Shown here one piece after another: positions 1 through 8,504 of a stretch of DNA of 64,000 nucleotides (position 1 is its first letter; each line of letters starts with the position of its first letter). Source of the DNA: Acidobacteriota bacterium (lineage in GTDB: Bacteria; Acidobacteriota; Terriglobia; Bryobacterales; Bryobacteraceae); NCBI GenBank assembly GCA_017307505.1, contig JAFKEE010000023.1, forward strand, positions 1-64,000, in the 5' to 3' direction. The translations under genes and the position numbers were made by a program. The notes under the pieces are model-generated. The model had not been told where the DNA came from and did not search any database. It saw nothing but the letters and a program-made list of their open reading frames with translations.

Positions 1-2
1 TT

Positions 3-146
3 CGCTCCTTGGCTTACTTCTCCTCCATCATCGACGAGATCCTCCAGCAGCCATTACCGGCCGGTTATCGCGACTATCTTCGTACCAAAGCCGCCCAGGT
101 GCTCCGGCCGTGTGTTCAAAAATCTACGTTTTTGGACGATCGCTAA
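3..146 (+). CDS. 3' end of an unrecognised protein, probably from an inserted element
   Basis: The window opens inside a frame that codes for 47 residues before a TAA at 144-146. The tail contains IIDEILQQPLPAGYRDYL and reads like a real helical protein end rather than chance sequence. It runs directly into the truncated end of the opposite-strand TolC-type gene, so it probably belongs to a mobile element that cut that gene. I do not recognise the family; the missing upstream part would decide it. Confidence 0.4.
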   Translation, partial: RSLAYFSSIIDEILQQPLPAGYRDYLRTKAAQVLRPCVQKSTFLDDR

Positions 147-957
147 CAGTCAGGGACTCCTCCGTTCGTGCGGCTTTGAGATCGGGCCTTTCGGCGAGAG
201 CACGCGTGATTGCCTGATCGAGGATTAGGCCCAGCTTGGGGGCGGACAGTGCGCCGGCCAGCTTTAGCGATTCGTCGGGCCTGAACCCGGCGAGAGTTTT
301 CAATTCGAGCACCGCACGCTCGATCTGGTTTGTGAACACGAGTCTGTCCGATGCAATCCGGTTGACTTCAACCCGCAAGAGCCCCTCTTCAAGCGGCGTT
401 CCCTCGCCCTGGCGGTTCCGCGCTTGAGCGATCTGATAGCTTTGGCGATTGAGCTCATAGAGTTGCTCTGCCGATGTCAGATTGCGGGCGGCTGCAAGTG
501 CCTCGGCGAAGCGTGTCTTCACGTCGGCCTTCAGCAGGCGCTCGCGGTTGGCGATCTCCAGCGTCGAGAGTTCCACGCCAAGGCCTGCCACTTCGATCCG
601 GCGATCCCGCTTGCCGCCGAGTTCAAAGGTGTGCGAGTACCCAATGCCGAACTCCCTTTCGCCCGGGTTGTTCAGAACCCTCCCGCTCGCGAAGCTTGCA
701 TCGATTGCCGGATTGACTCGCAATCTGGATTGCGTAAGCAGGCCTTGTGCTTCGGCGATTCGTTGCCGTGCGGACAAGAGGTCCCCATTGCGTCTCAAGG
801 CGGCCTCGACAATCCGGTCGAGCGCTTCACCGCCGGTTTCAGATACGTATTGTGCGGCGGATTCCGGCGCAAGCGTCTGCCCGGAAGCGCACGGCAGCCA
901 AGCTGACGCTGTAGCGCCAATCGTGGCCAGAAGCATCAAAGAGTCACGTAAGAGCAT
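124..957 (-). pseudogene. TolC/CzcC-type outer membrane efflux protein, C-terminus missing
   Basis: This codes for an outer membrane factor of heavy-metal RND efflux (CzcC/CusC type). A signal peptide (LLATIGATASA) is followed by the typical coiled N-terminal half, with repeated AEA/LLSARQRIAEAQG-like helices and the strand segment FGIGYSHTFELGGKR. Family members are about 400-450 residues, but here the homology stops after the segment ERPDLKAARTEE at about 277 residues. The frame then runs a few codons into unrelated DNA carrying another gene end on the opposite strand. The start was placed at the ATG at 957 to include the whole signal peptide; weak ribosome sites leave 1011 or 936 possible. 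It lies behind the small secreted gene at 1054-1458, probably in one operon. A truncated outer membrane channel is unlikely to work. Confidence 0.75.
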
Positions 958-1053
958 ATATTTAGGACCCAAGGCTAGGAATTTCAAATACAGACGGCAA
1001 GGCAGCCGCACGCGGCGCGCTCTGCCGGTCCGGATCAGTTCAGGGGTGAAATA

Positions 1054-1458
1054 CTAGCAGCGAAGGGATGTGGTCAGAAGTGGGGAGTTGACGGGATCGA
1101 ACCGGCGTTCAAGGCTAAGGGCGGACGTGATTGCCGTCGTTTGGTCTTGGCGGAAGGGTACCATCGCGGGGAGCGCAGAATTGTCGAAGGTCACCAGTTG
1201 CGATGATTCCGGCTGTGCGCTCTTTATTCCGATTGTTGGGGCGACGGGATAATCCGTGCAACTTTGGCAGGGAGTTGGTTTCGAAAACGCCGTCTCGGGG
1301 GCGCCGGCGCGGGGCAGACAACAGAGAGACGCCCAATCTTCGATGGCTTCGTGACCCGATGGCGAGATGCAAACGACTCTGGACACACCTGGAACCACCA
1401 TCAGCAGCAAGGCTGCGACGAAGAGGCGAACCAAGCGTGTCTTCCAAAGCAAGGTCAC
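1054..1458 (-). CDS. Small secreted Cys-rich protein of metal-efflux operons
   Basis: This is a 134-residue protein with an N-terminal signal peptide (LFVAALLLMVVPGVSR). The motif CISPSGHEAIED is followed by a CC pair and CQSCTDYP. Small proteins with the pattern C-x5-H-x-AIE and later CC/CxDxP are often encoded beside CzcCBA-type efflux genes, and I infer a periplasmic metal-binding or accessory role from the Cys and His residues. It precedes the truncated czcC-like gene on the same strand by about 100 bp, counting from the chosen start of that gene. No enzymatic motif is visible. The gap 1459-1624 upstream should hold its promoter; no clear sigma-54 element was found there. Confidence 0.6.
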   Translation of the reverse strand: MTLLWKTRLVRLFVAALLLMVVPGVSRVVCISPSGHEAIEDWASLCCLPRAGAPETAFSKPTPCQSCTDYPVAPTIGIKSAQPESSQLVTFDNSALPAMVPFRQDQTTAITSALSLERRFDPVNSPLLTTSLRC

Positions 1459-1624
1459 GAGATACGAACTTCCTTCTCTACTCTACCAGGGTTTCGATGC
1501 TCCCGGCAGCGCAAGATCTGTACTGAGCCCCAGAACTCCAGAGCAAAGCGCGACGCAAGCCTGATCGAGGGCAGCTGCGTCGTGCGCGCGCGGACCTTGG
1601 CAAGAACGGCACACGACCGTGCGG

Positions 1625-2803
1625 TCACTTGCGCACGAGCCGTGAAAACTGCCGCGAGAGGTTGAAGCCGAGGCCGACCCGGATGGTAGTCAGGTCGTAG
1701 GCAACACTCCTCGCGACGTTGAAATTCAGCGAGACGATGGACGAGACAGACCACGACGCCCAGCCGGACGCACCCCAGTCCGACACGTCTGAGCCCGGCA
1801 CTGTCGCCTGCGGACCGTGTCCATAGAACGGCATCCCTCCGGTTGACATTGATCCGGAGCTGGGCGAGCCGCTCCCCATGCCGGGAGGCATGTGGCCTGG
1901 TGGCATGCCTGGCATGTTCGTCATGTCAGGTATAGTCGCCGTCATCTGGCTGATGACCATCTGATCACCCATCGCGTGCAGTCCAAACCCGCCGAGTCCG
2001 ACGGTGAATTTGCGATGTAGGCGGTAGTCGAATCCGGCGGACGCATAGACGGAGTTGCCATTGCTGATAAAGGGGCGCTGGTAGCCCACGTTGTTGTACA
2101 GCGAATTTGTGTACCCGGGTGTCACGAACGCGCGCAGCTTTTCGATCCGCCGCTGGAGGGTGCCATTCACATCGACTGAGACACGGCCAGCGCCAAGACC
2201 TTTATCGCGGTTTCCGGTCGGCGCCGCGATAGTGAACGTAGCGCCCAGATCGTTTGATCCGACGGGTTGCCGCAGAAACGCCGAGGCATACACGTCACCA
2301 ATACCAGTGGCATCGCGCTGAGTCGCGGAGATCCGATACAGGGGCACACCGCCCACGAAAGCGAACCGGCGAGAATCGATGCCGACTTCGGGCGTGAGCG
2401 ATACAAAGGTCCCGGCTGAGTTGTGGTCAGCCGCGGTCGCCACATATGCGACGGGCGTAAATCCGGAGGCCGTTGGGCCCATCTGAGACGGTCGCGACGC
2501 CGGGCGAGCGATCGCGCGGAGCTTCGTGAGAATGGCCGCGTCATCGAACCCACGCCCACGCAGTTCCTTCACATAGATCTGACCGAAGGAGTCCGATCCC
2601 TGCTTCTTCAGGAGAATGAGGTGATTCCTGTGCGTGCCAAGATCGAGTGCCATGGCCTGAAGGACTTGCAGCTTGGCGTCTGGGTCGGCCGCAAGGCTGT
2701 TAATCCTCGCAATCTCCGCTTCCGTGCTCGCGGGCACAGACTGACCTGCGGCAACAGCCGAAGCGATCAGCAGGCAAGCCAGCAGTAGAGGCAGTATTCT
2801 CAT
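1625..2803 (-). CDS. Secreted beta-barrel-like protein with Met/Gly-rich segment
   Basis: This is a 392-residue exported protein (signal peptide ending around AVAAGQ). After a helical N-terminal part, it has repeated alternating hydrophobic strands from about residue 110 on (GIDSRRFAFVGGVPLYRIS, GATFTIAAPTGNRDKG, SVYASAGFDYRL, TIRVGLGFNLS) and ends in an aromatic/hydrophobic strand, as outer membrane barrels do. A loop at about residues 290-330 is rich in Met, Gly, Pro and His (NMPGMPPGHMPPGMG) and could bind copper or silver. It starts 9 bp after the FecR-domain gene, so the two form an operon. The transport role is inferred; no named porin family is evident. Confidence 0.6.
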   Translation of the reverse strand: MRILPLLLACLLIASAVAAGQSVPASTEAEIARINSLAADPDAKLQVLQAMALDLGTHRNHLILLKKQGSDSFGQIYVKELRGRGFDDAAILTKLRAIARPASRPSQMGPTASGFTPVAYVATAADHNSAGTFVSLTPEVGIDSRRFAFVGGVPLYRISATQRDATGIGDVYASAFLRQPVGSNDLGATFTIAAPTGNRDKGLGAGRVSVDVNGTLQRRIEKLRAFVTPGYTNSLYNNVGYQRPFISNGNSVYASAGFDYRLHRKFTVGLGGFGLHAMGDQMVISQMTATIPDMTNMPGMPPGHMPPGMGSGSPSSGSMSTGGMPFYGHGPQATVPGSDVSDWGASGWASWSVSSIVSLNFNVARSVAYDLTTIRVGLGFNLSRQFSRLVRK

Positions 2804-2812
2804 CGACTCCTA

Positions 2813-3562
2813 TTAGTGCGGTGGACCGGCCTTGCCGCTCATCGACCCCATTCCTCGGGCCCCACTCATGCTGCCTGCCTGTTGCGACATGGCCCCGCCC
2901 ATGCTCGACCCGTCCATCGCCATGCCGGATTGTCTGCCAGAAGCCGGTAACAAATCCGCTCGCTCCGAGCGTCCGCGAAACGCTTGAGCTTGCTGGGGTG
3001 GTTGCCCGGGGCGCACCCAAGTCCGCTGTCCGTTGGTCAGCAGTATTTCCTGGTCCGGCGATTGACGATTGGCAACGGCAACCATGCCTTCATCGACCGC
3101 GACCAAGGTGGAATCGGTCTCGTCCACAAACACACTGAAGGTTGTTCCTCGCACGGCAATCACCGCCGTCGGCGTTGTCATCTTGTGCGGATTGGGCCGG
3201 CCGCTGATCTTCTCGATGTGCACCTTGATAGAGCCCAGGAACAGGTGCAACAACTCGCGTACATCCGCCGAACGCTCGTTGAAGATCACATGCGAGTCAG
3301 GGTAGATGATTACCGTGCTTCCGTCGCCAGTCTTCAGGACCGCCTGGGAGTTCTCCCCCGTTATGAGTTCGTCGCCAGACTGAACGGCATCGTGGAGCCG
3401 GAGCACACGGGAATCCTGGCGAAAACCCTTGAGAGTTAGCGTGCCCGTCAATGAGACAACGCGGGCTGCACCCGGATCGGGCGCCTGAGCAAGGGCGGAG
3501 GTTAGTCCGCCAAGCAAAGCCAGCGACAACGCCATCCAACCAGGGAAACTGGCGCGCAACAT
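2813..3562 (-). CDS. FecR-domain secreted protein
   Basis: This is a 249-residue exported protein with a signal peptide (SLALLGGLTSALAQ) and a FecR domain. The visible domain features are DAVQSGDELITGENSQAVL, STVIIYPDSHVIF, the HKMTTPTAVIAVRGTTF segment and VDEGMVAVAN. Stand-alone FecR proteins of this kind lack the N-terminal anti-sigma part and are thought to be surface or periplasmic beta-rich proteins. The C-terminus (about residues 205-249) is rich in Met, Ser and Gly. The ATG at 3562 was preferred to the one at 3583 because it has a GAGG ribosome site and lies downstream of the sigma-54-like promoter at 3587-3602. It is co-transcribed with the barrel-like gene at 1625-2803. Confidence 0.75.
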   Translation of the reverse strand: MLRASFPGWMALSLALLGGLTSALAQAPDPGAARVVSLTGTLTLKGFRQDSRVLRLHDAVQSGDELITGENSQAVLKTGDGSTVIIYPDSHVIFNERSADVRELLHLFLGSIKVHIEKISGRPNPHKMTTPTAVIAVRGTTFSVFVDETDSTLVAVDEGMVAVANRQSPDQEILLTNGQRTWVRPGQPPQQAQAFRGRSERADLLPASGRQSGMAMDGSSMGGAMSQQAGSMSGARGMGSMSGKAGPPH

Positions 3563-3586
3563 GTCAACCTCGTTCAACCTCACCTA

Positions 3587-3602
3587 TGCAGATGCCTCGC
3601 CA
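3587..3602 (-). promoter_or_regulatory. Candidate sigma-54 promoter of the FecR operon
   Basis: The minus strand reads TGGCGAGGCATCTGCA, which keeps TGGC at -24, TGCA at -12 and the exact 16-base frame of TGGCACRNNNNTTGCW. The -12 element lies 25 bp from the FecR start codon. Confidence 0.45.
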
Positions 3603-3677
3603 AACTCGCAAGTTCCGCAAAATCAACAGACTTCGTCTCAAGATAGGCCGTGGGCTGTGGCTTCACTGGGGCTTTAG

Positions 3678-3695
3678 GGGCACGGCGCCGCGCCC
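3678..3695. promoter_or_regulatory. Inverted repeat GGGCAC-N6-GCGCCC, candidate activator site
   Basis: This matches the perfect repeats at 6938-6955 and 13255-13272 with one mismatch. It lies 75 bp upstream of the sigma-54-like promoter at 3587-3602, just outside the 3' end of the regulator gene. Confidence 0.35.
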
Positions 3696-3719
3696 TTTGC
3701 GCACCGGCGGGTTCAATGC

Positions 3720-5060
3720 TCATCCGTCTCGATCCCTCTCCATCCGAGCGAGCTTCTTGTATAGCGTCCGACGCTGGATACCCAGAAGTTCCGCAGCGCG
3801 AGTCTTGTTGCCGCCGGTCTGCTCCAACACCCGCTGAATCTGCTGACGCTCCACTGCGTTGAGTTCGACCGGCTCCTCGTCCTCTGACGCTGGGCGAGTG
3901 AACTCCTCCAGATGCCGCCTCAGGACAGCTTCAGACACTGCGCCTGGAGGCTCCAGAGTGACCAGGCGGCGCACGACGTTTTGAAGCTGCCGGACGTTTC
4001 CGGGCCAGTCGTGTTGAAGGAGGATCTGCTCGCATTCCGAATCGAACCAGATGTTCTTCCCACGAGCGCCGCAAGCTTCCGCCAGGATCCGCCTCACCAG
4101 AAACGGGATGTCACTCCGGCGTTCGCGCAATGGCGGCACTTCGATTCGCAGAACATTCAGGCGGTACAGGAGGTCCTCTCTGAACTTCCCCTCACGGACC
4201 ATCTCATCGAGGTTTCTGTTCGTAGCCGCGATCACCCGTACATCAGCCTGGCGGGGAGCACCCGCACCCAGGGGGCGATATTCCTTCTCCTGCAAGAAAC
4301 GAAGAAGCTTGGCTTGGAACTCGATCGGGATTTCTCCGACTTCATCGAAAAACACTGTGCCGCCGCGCGCAGTCTCCACGATTCCTGGACGGTCTCGGTC
4401 CGCGCCGGTAAACGACCCCTTGAGAGCGCCGAAAACCTCCGACTCCCAAAGCGACCCGGACACCGCGCCCGAATCGACTGCCACGAATGGCTTGGCCGCA
4501 CGGGAACTATGATCGTGAATCGCCTTGGCGACGAGTTCCTTCCCCACGCCGCTTTCACCGAGGATGAGGATCGTATCGTCAGATCGCGCCGAACGTGCGA
4601 TGCGCTTGTACACCTCCACCATGGACGGGGCGAAGCCGATCATGCCGCCGAATTGCTCCAGGTCCTCGGAGGACACCGCTTCGGGTTGCGGCTCCCGGCT
4701 CCGCTCTGCGCGCTGGATGACGGCGAGCAGATCTTTCAAATCGAACGGCTTCGCGAGGTAGTCGAATGCGCCACCCAACTCGGCTTCGACGGTTGTGCGG
4801 ACGGAACCTCGTGCGGTCATCAGGACCACGGGTGTGTCAGGGTGCCGCTCTTGCGCACGCCGCAAAATGTCGAGGCCGGTCAATTGATCGATGTAGATGT
4901 CGCTGAGGACGACGTCGAACTCCCGCGAGTCGAGAAACGCCAGGGCATCCTCGCTGTCGTTTGCGACGGTGATGGAGTAGCCCTTGGACGCAAGGTAATT
5001 TGACACTGTCGTCGAGATCGCTTCGTCGTCGTCGATAACAAGAACCTTCGGCTTCGTCAT
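3720..5060 (-). CDS. Sigma-54-dependent response regulator (NtrC family)
   Basis: This 446-residue regulator has a receiver domain (DDD at 10-12, phosphoacceptor D54, K104) and an AAA+ sigma-54 activation domain. The latter shows Walker A GESGVGKE at 168-175, the loop GSFTGA at 215-220, Walker B TVFFDEVGEI and the R-finger region RLNVLRIEVPPLRER. A Fis-type helix-turn-helix lies at the end (NKTRAAELLGIQRRTLYKKL). The usual GAFTGA is GSFTGA and the preceding FGHxKG is FGALKG. It starts 3 bp after the CHASE2 kinase gene, so the two form a two-component pair. The palindrome GGGCAC-N6-GTGCCC upstream of nearby metal genes is a plausible binding site. Confidence 0.92.
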   Translation of the reverse strand: MTKPKVLVIDDDEAISTTVSNYLASKGYSITVANDSEDALAFLDSREFDVVLSDIYIDQLTGLDILRRAQERHPDTPVVLMTARGSVRTTVEAELGGAFDYLAKPFDLKDLLAVIQRAERSREPQPEAVSSEDLEQFGGMIGFAPSMVEVYKRIARSARSDDTILILGESGVGKELVAKAIHDHSSRAAKPFVAVDSGAVSGSLWESEVFGALKGSFTGADRDRPGIVETARGGTVFFDEVGEIPIEFQAKLLRFLQEKEYRPLGAGAPRQADVRVIAATNRNLDEMVREGKFREDLLYRLNVLRIEVPPLRERRSDIPFLVRRILAEACGARGKNIWFDSECEQILLQHDWPGNVRQLQNVVRRLVTLEPPGAVSEAVLRRHLEEFTRPASEDEEPVELNAVERQQIQRVLEQTGGNKTRAAELLGIQRRTLYKKLARMERDRDG

Positions 5061-5063
5061 GCT

Positions 5064-6899
5064 TCAATTGCCCGGCAACGTAATCGTAAATCGAGAGCCC
5101 GCGTTAGGAGCGCTCGCCACGGTGATCTGTCCCCCGTGTTGCTGGACGATCTCCTTCACCAGAGCCAACCCGATCCCGGTGCCTTCTTCGCTCCCCTTTT
5201 CGTCCCTTCCTAGACGATAGAACTTCTCGAAGATCCTCGCCTGCTCTCCTGGGGCGATCCCGTAGCCCTGGTCCGTGACCGAGATGTTAACTTCCCGGCC
5301 GTTCGCCTCGGCGCTGACTTTGACAACAGTGTTCTTAGGGCTGTATTTCACGCCATTCGTGATCAGGTTGTAGATCGCGAACGAAAGCAGGTCGGGGTCG
5401 GCGGAGACCTGGATTTTCGGGATTGCCGCTTCAATCGCGATGCGTTTACGGGCAGCGTAGAGGCGCCCTCGCTCAATCGTCTCTTCGCACAATGCCTGGA
5501 GATCGATCTCCGTGCGTTGGAGCGCGAGAGAGCCAGCCGCAATACGCTCGACGTTCAAGAACGTTTGAACCAAGTTCGTGAGCCGCTTCGACTCCTTATG
5601 GATTAGCCCGGCCATCTTGACCCGCTGCTCTTCCGGAAAGTCCTCCCCTGCGATCATCTCGCTCGATCCTTGAATTGCCGTGAGTGGAGTCTTGATTTCA
5701 TGTGCGATCGCCTGGACTCGGAACGCGTACTCTTTGCGCTTGGTCGTCTCGCGGGCCAGGATCTTGCTGAGCCAAGCGTACTCGCCGGCGCCGGCGACCG
5801 CGGACGCGACCAGACCCACGGCCGTAAATGACCCAAGAGGGAGGATGTGGCCGTAACGAATCGACACGAACCCGGCCGCAACGACCAAAACCCCGACGCC
5901 AGACAGCGCTGCGAATAGACGCGGCCCGCGCAGCCAGCGGATGGCGGCCACACAGAGCCCGACGAGCAGCAGGCTGCCTCCGAATTCTCCGACAACACCG
6001 GGAGGGACAATGAACGCCTGGTCCAGGATCGTGCGGATTACGTTGGCGTGGATCTCAACGCCACTCATGCCGATACCGCTGGAGAGCGGCGTGAACAGGC
6101 GGTCTCCGCTGCCTTGGGCGGTGACGCCGACAATCACAATCCTGTCGCGAAACCTCTCCGGGTTGACCGAGCCGTCCAGCAATGCACCGAAGCTCAAACG
6201 TGGGAACGCGCCTTCTGGACCGGCGTAGTTGATCAGCATGGAACGACCGTCGTCCTCCGTGGCCGGGATGCGGATCGGGCCGAGCGTCACGGCAGCTGTG
6301 GATTCGACTGGGCGATCCGATCCAGTCGCTAATCGTGCTGCTTCCAGGCCGAGGGCCCAGAATCGCTTCCCCGCACCCTGTTTGAGGAGCAGCACGGACC
6401 GTACGTCGCCGTCGGCATCGGGCGCCGCGTGGACGTGAGCCACGGACCGCCCCAACGCCAGTTCGGGCAGAGGCAAGATCCAGCGCGGATGGTCGCCCGC
6501 GTCGCTCTCAAGCGCCGCTCCCAAAACGACTGCCGGAACCCGATGGACGGCGCCTGTAAGCCTCGCGTCCTGCGTGGTGTCACCGGACTCGCTGAGTATC
6601 AGGTCCAGCACCAGCACCTTCGGGGCTCCTTGCGCGATGGCTTCAAGTCCTTCGGCAAGTCGGGCACGGTTTAGCGGAAGCGGTCCGTAACGCGCGGCAG
6701 TTCGGTCGTCGATGGCGACCAGGAGAACCTGCTGTAGCGCCTGGCTTGCCTGCACTGGGCGCATGCGCAGGATCAGGTCGTTCCACTCCGCGCTGACCTG
6801 CTGTATGAACCCATTCCAGATCAGGAAGGGGAGGCTAGCGAGTACGACGACCACGTAGAGCGATCGGATCAGCAGCGGATTGGCGGAGATGAGTTTCAT
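5064..6899 (-). CDS. CHASE2-domain sensor histidine kinase
   Basis: This is a membrane sensor kinase of 611 residues from the ATG at 6899, which has a GGGAAG ribosome site; a longer frame to 7013 lacks support. It has an N-terminal membrane helix, a periplasmic CHASE2 domain (VLLVAIDDRTAARYGPLPL, VVLGAALE, VIVGVTAQGSGDRLFTPL) and three closely spaced membrane helices. The cytoplasmic part carries HisKA (AIAHEIKTPLTAIQG) and HATPase_c (NLITNGVKYSP, DQGYGIAPGE, GTGIGLALVKEIVQQHGG). It is cotranscribed with the sigma-54 regulator behind it. The signal is unknown; the neighbours suggest metal or envelope redox stress. Confidence 0.92.
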   Translation of the reverse strand: MKLISANPLLIRSLYVVVVLASLPFLIWNGFIQQVSAEWNDLILRMRPVQASQALQQVLLVAIDDRTAARYGPLPLNRARLAEGLEAIAQGAPKVLVLDLILSESGDTTQDARLTGAVHRVPAVVLGAALESDAGDHPRWILPLPELALGRSVAHVHAAPDADGDVRSVLLLKQGAGKRFWALGLEAARLATGSDRPVESTAAVTLGPIRIPATEDDGRSMLINYAGPEGAFPRLSFGALLDGSVNPERFRDRIVIVGVTAQGSGDRLFTPLSSGIGMSGVEIHANVIRTILDQAFIVPPGVVGEFGGSLLLVGLCVAAIRWLRGPRLFAALSGVGVLVVAAGFVSIRYGHILPLGSFTAVGLVASAVAGAGEYAWLSKILARETTKRKEYAFRVQAIAHEIKTPLTAIQGSSEMIAGEDFPEEQRVKMAGLIHKESKRLTNLVQTFLNVERIAAGSLALQRTEIDLQALCEETIERGRLYAARKRIAIEAAIPKIQVSADPDLLSFAIYNLITNGVKYSPKNTVVKVSAEANGREVNISVTDQGYGIAPGEQARIFEKFYRLGRDEKGSEEGTGIGLALVKEIVQQHGGQITVASAPNAGSRFTITLPGN

Positions 6900-6937
6900 C
6901 CGGTCATCGCTTCCCAGCCCTGGCACCAGAGTGCGCC

Positions 6938-6955
6938 GGGCACGCGGGTGTGCCC
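6938..6955. promoter_or_regulatory. Perfect inverted repeat GGGCAC-N6-GTGCCC, candidate activator site
   Basis: Two perfect 6-bp arms with a 6-bp spacer lie between the divergent kinase and multicopper oxidase genes. They are 61 bp upstream of the sigma-54-like element at 7017-7032. The same repeat with the same 61-bp spacing occurs at 13255-13272. Confidence 0.5.
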
Positions 6956-7016
6956 AAAGTAGCCGGACCTTCCTTCCATTGTCGATGCAAATCACTGAAA
7001 ACAGTGACAACACCTA

Positions 7017-7032
7017 CGGCCCCGGAATTGCG
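7017..7032 (+). promoter_or_regulatory. Candidate sigma-54 promoter of the multicopper oxidase gene
   Basis: CGGCCCCGGAATTGCG has GG and TTGC at the right -24/-12 spacing, but the -24 side is degenerate. It lies 43 bp before the ATG at 7075. Confidence 0.35.
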
Positions 7033-7074
7033 AACTCCTGCCTGAGTAGATTCTGTCTGCTTCTGGAGGCTGGC

Positions 7075-8490
7075 ATGGTTGTGTGGAATCGACGATCTTT
7101 TCTGAAGGCTGCGGCGGGCCTGCCGGCATTCGCCGCGTTGCCGCGACCGCTCCTGGCGCAGCAGAGTGCGTCCCCCGGGCTTGTCGACGTGAGCCTGGAG
7201 GCACAGCAAGGATGGGTCAACATTGGCGGCAGAGGTGGTTATCTTTATGGGTTCAATGGTCAGGTTCCTGGCCCTGTCATCGAAGCCAGGCCCGGCGACC
7301 ACGTCCGGGTTCGGTTACGCAACAGCCTTTCGGAAGACACCAATCTCCACTACCATGGGCTGCATGTTTCGCCTTCGGGAAACGCCGATAATAGCTTTCT
7401 GGAGATTCCACAGGGAGAAGACCTCACCTACGACTTCGACCTGCCGGCTTCGCACCTCGGTGGCACGTTCTGGTACCACCCTCACATGCACGGGTCCGTC
7501 GCGCGCCAGGTAGGGCGCGGGCTGGCTGGGGTTTTCATCGTCCGTGGCGAGTTGGACCAGATCCCCGAGATTGGCAACGCGGCTGAGTCCGTCCTGGTCT
7601 TGCAGGACTTCGATCTCACCGATAGTGGGCTCCCGATCGAGCCGGGTTTGATGGAGCGCATGCTCGGGCGCGAAGGCGGCTTGGTAACGGCGAACGGCCA
7701 AGTCAACCCTCGCATTCTGATTCAACGCGACGGCTGGATCCGGCTCCGGATTCTGAACGCTTCCAGTTCCCGGTTCTACCGGCTGCGGTTGGAAGAACAC
7801 CCTCTGTACCTGATCGCCGTGGACAGTGGCGCCCTTCCCGGACCGGAAGCACTTGAGGAGATCCTTGTCACACCGGGTGAGCGCATCGAGGTAATGGTCC
7901 GCGGCGCAAGACCGGATGGCAGCTACCGATTGCTCAGCCTGCCCTACAATCGCGGCGGGATGGGAATGGGCATGATGGGGGGCATGGGCGGCTCGCCGTC
8001 TCAAACGACTGTGCTCGCTACGGTCGTCTATGAAGGGCAGGCTACCCGCACCTGGGATCTGCCGCAGCAACTCGTCAGGATCGATCCCCTTTCGTCCCCT
8101 ACTGTGCGGCGGAGTTTTCAACTCGGCCAAGGTATGGGAATGGGGATGGGCATGATGGGCGGTGGCGGGATGAACTTCTCGATCAACGGGCGGACGTTCA
8201 GTCCGAATCGCGTAGACACCCGCGTGGCCCTGGGTTCCGTCGAGGAATGGGAATTTATCAATTCGATGATGATGGATCACCCGATGCATGTTCACACCAA
8301 TCCATTTCAAGTGATCGGATCTGACGGATCGCCGATTCGCGCCTGGAAGGATGTCGTCCTGGTGCGGGCCAACTCCCGTATTCGGGTCCGAACGGCGTTT
8401 CGCGAGTTTACCGGCAAAGCCATGTACCACTGCCACATCCTCGACCACGAGGACCTCGGAATGATGGGAGTGCTGGAGATCCAGGGCTGA
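7075..8490 (+). CDS. Multicopper oxidase, CueO/laccase-like, Met-rich
   Basis: This is a 471-residue periplasmic multicopper oxidase. The Tat signal RRSFLKAAAG follows the ATG at 7075, which has a GGAGG site; the longer frame from 6880 is unlikely. The copper ligands are visible: HYHGLH, WYHPHMHG, HPMHVHTNPF and HCHILDHEDLGMM (type 1, 2 and 3 centres). Two Met/Gly runs (GMGMGMMGGMGG at about residue 300 and GMGMGMGMMGGGGMNF at about 355) resemble the Met-rich copper-binding insert of CueO. The likely job is oxidation of Cu+ in the periplasm, in line with the copper genes around it. It is divergent from the CHASE2 kinase operon and probably under its control. Confidence 0.93.
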   Translation: MVVWNRRSFLKAAAGLPAFAALPRPLLAQQSASPGLVDVSLEAQQGWVNIGGRGGYLYGFNGQVPGPVIEARPGDHVRVRLRNSLSEDTNLHYHGLHVSPSGNADNSFLEIPQGEDLTYDFDLPASHLGGTFWYHPHMHGSVARQVGRGLAGVFIVRGELDQIPEIGNAAESVLVLQDFDLTDSGLPIEPGLMERMLGREGGLVTANGQVNPRILIQRDGWIRLRILNASSSRFYRLRLEEHPLYLIAVDSGALPGPEALEEILVTPGERIEVMVRGARPDGSYRLLSLPYNRGGMGMGMMGGMGGSPSQTTVLATVVYEGQATRTWDLPQQLVRIDPLSSPTVRRSFQLGQGMGMGMGMMGGGGMNFSINGRTFSPNRVDTRVALGSVEEWEFINSMMMDHPMHVHTNPFQVIGSDGSPIRAWKDVVLVRANSRIRVRTAFREFTGKAMYHCHILDHEDLGMMGVLEIQG

Positions 8491-8504
8491 TGTGGAGTTG
8501 CCGC

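Noticed and set aside
3912-5003. 363-codon plus-strand frame over the first sigma-54 regulator
   Set aside because: Antisense shadow; the minus strand shows all motifs of the regulator.
6921-6936. TGGCACCAGAGTGCGC upstream of the multicopper oxidase as a sigma-54 promoter
   Set aside because: The GC of the -12 element is one base too close to the -24 element; the site at 7017-7032 has correct spacing.
7315-8448. 377-codon frame antisense to the multicopper oxidase
   Set aside because: It is a shadow of a well-supported gene, rich in Arg, His and Pro, with no domain pattern.
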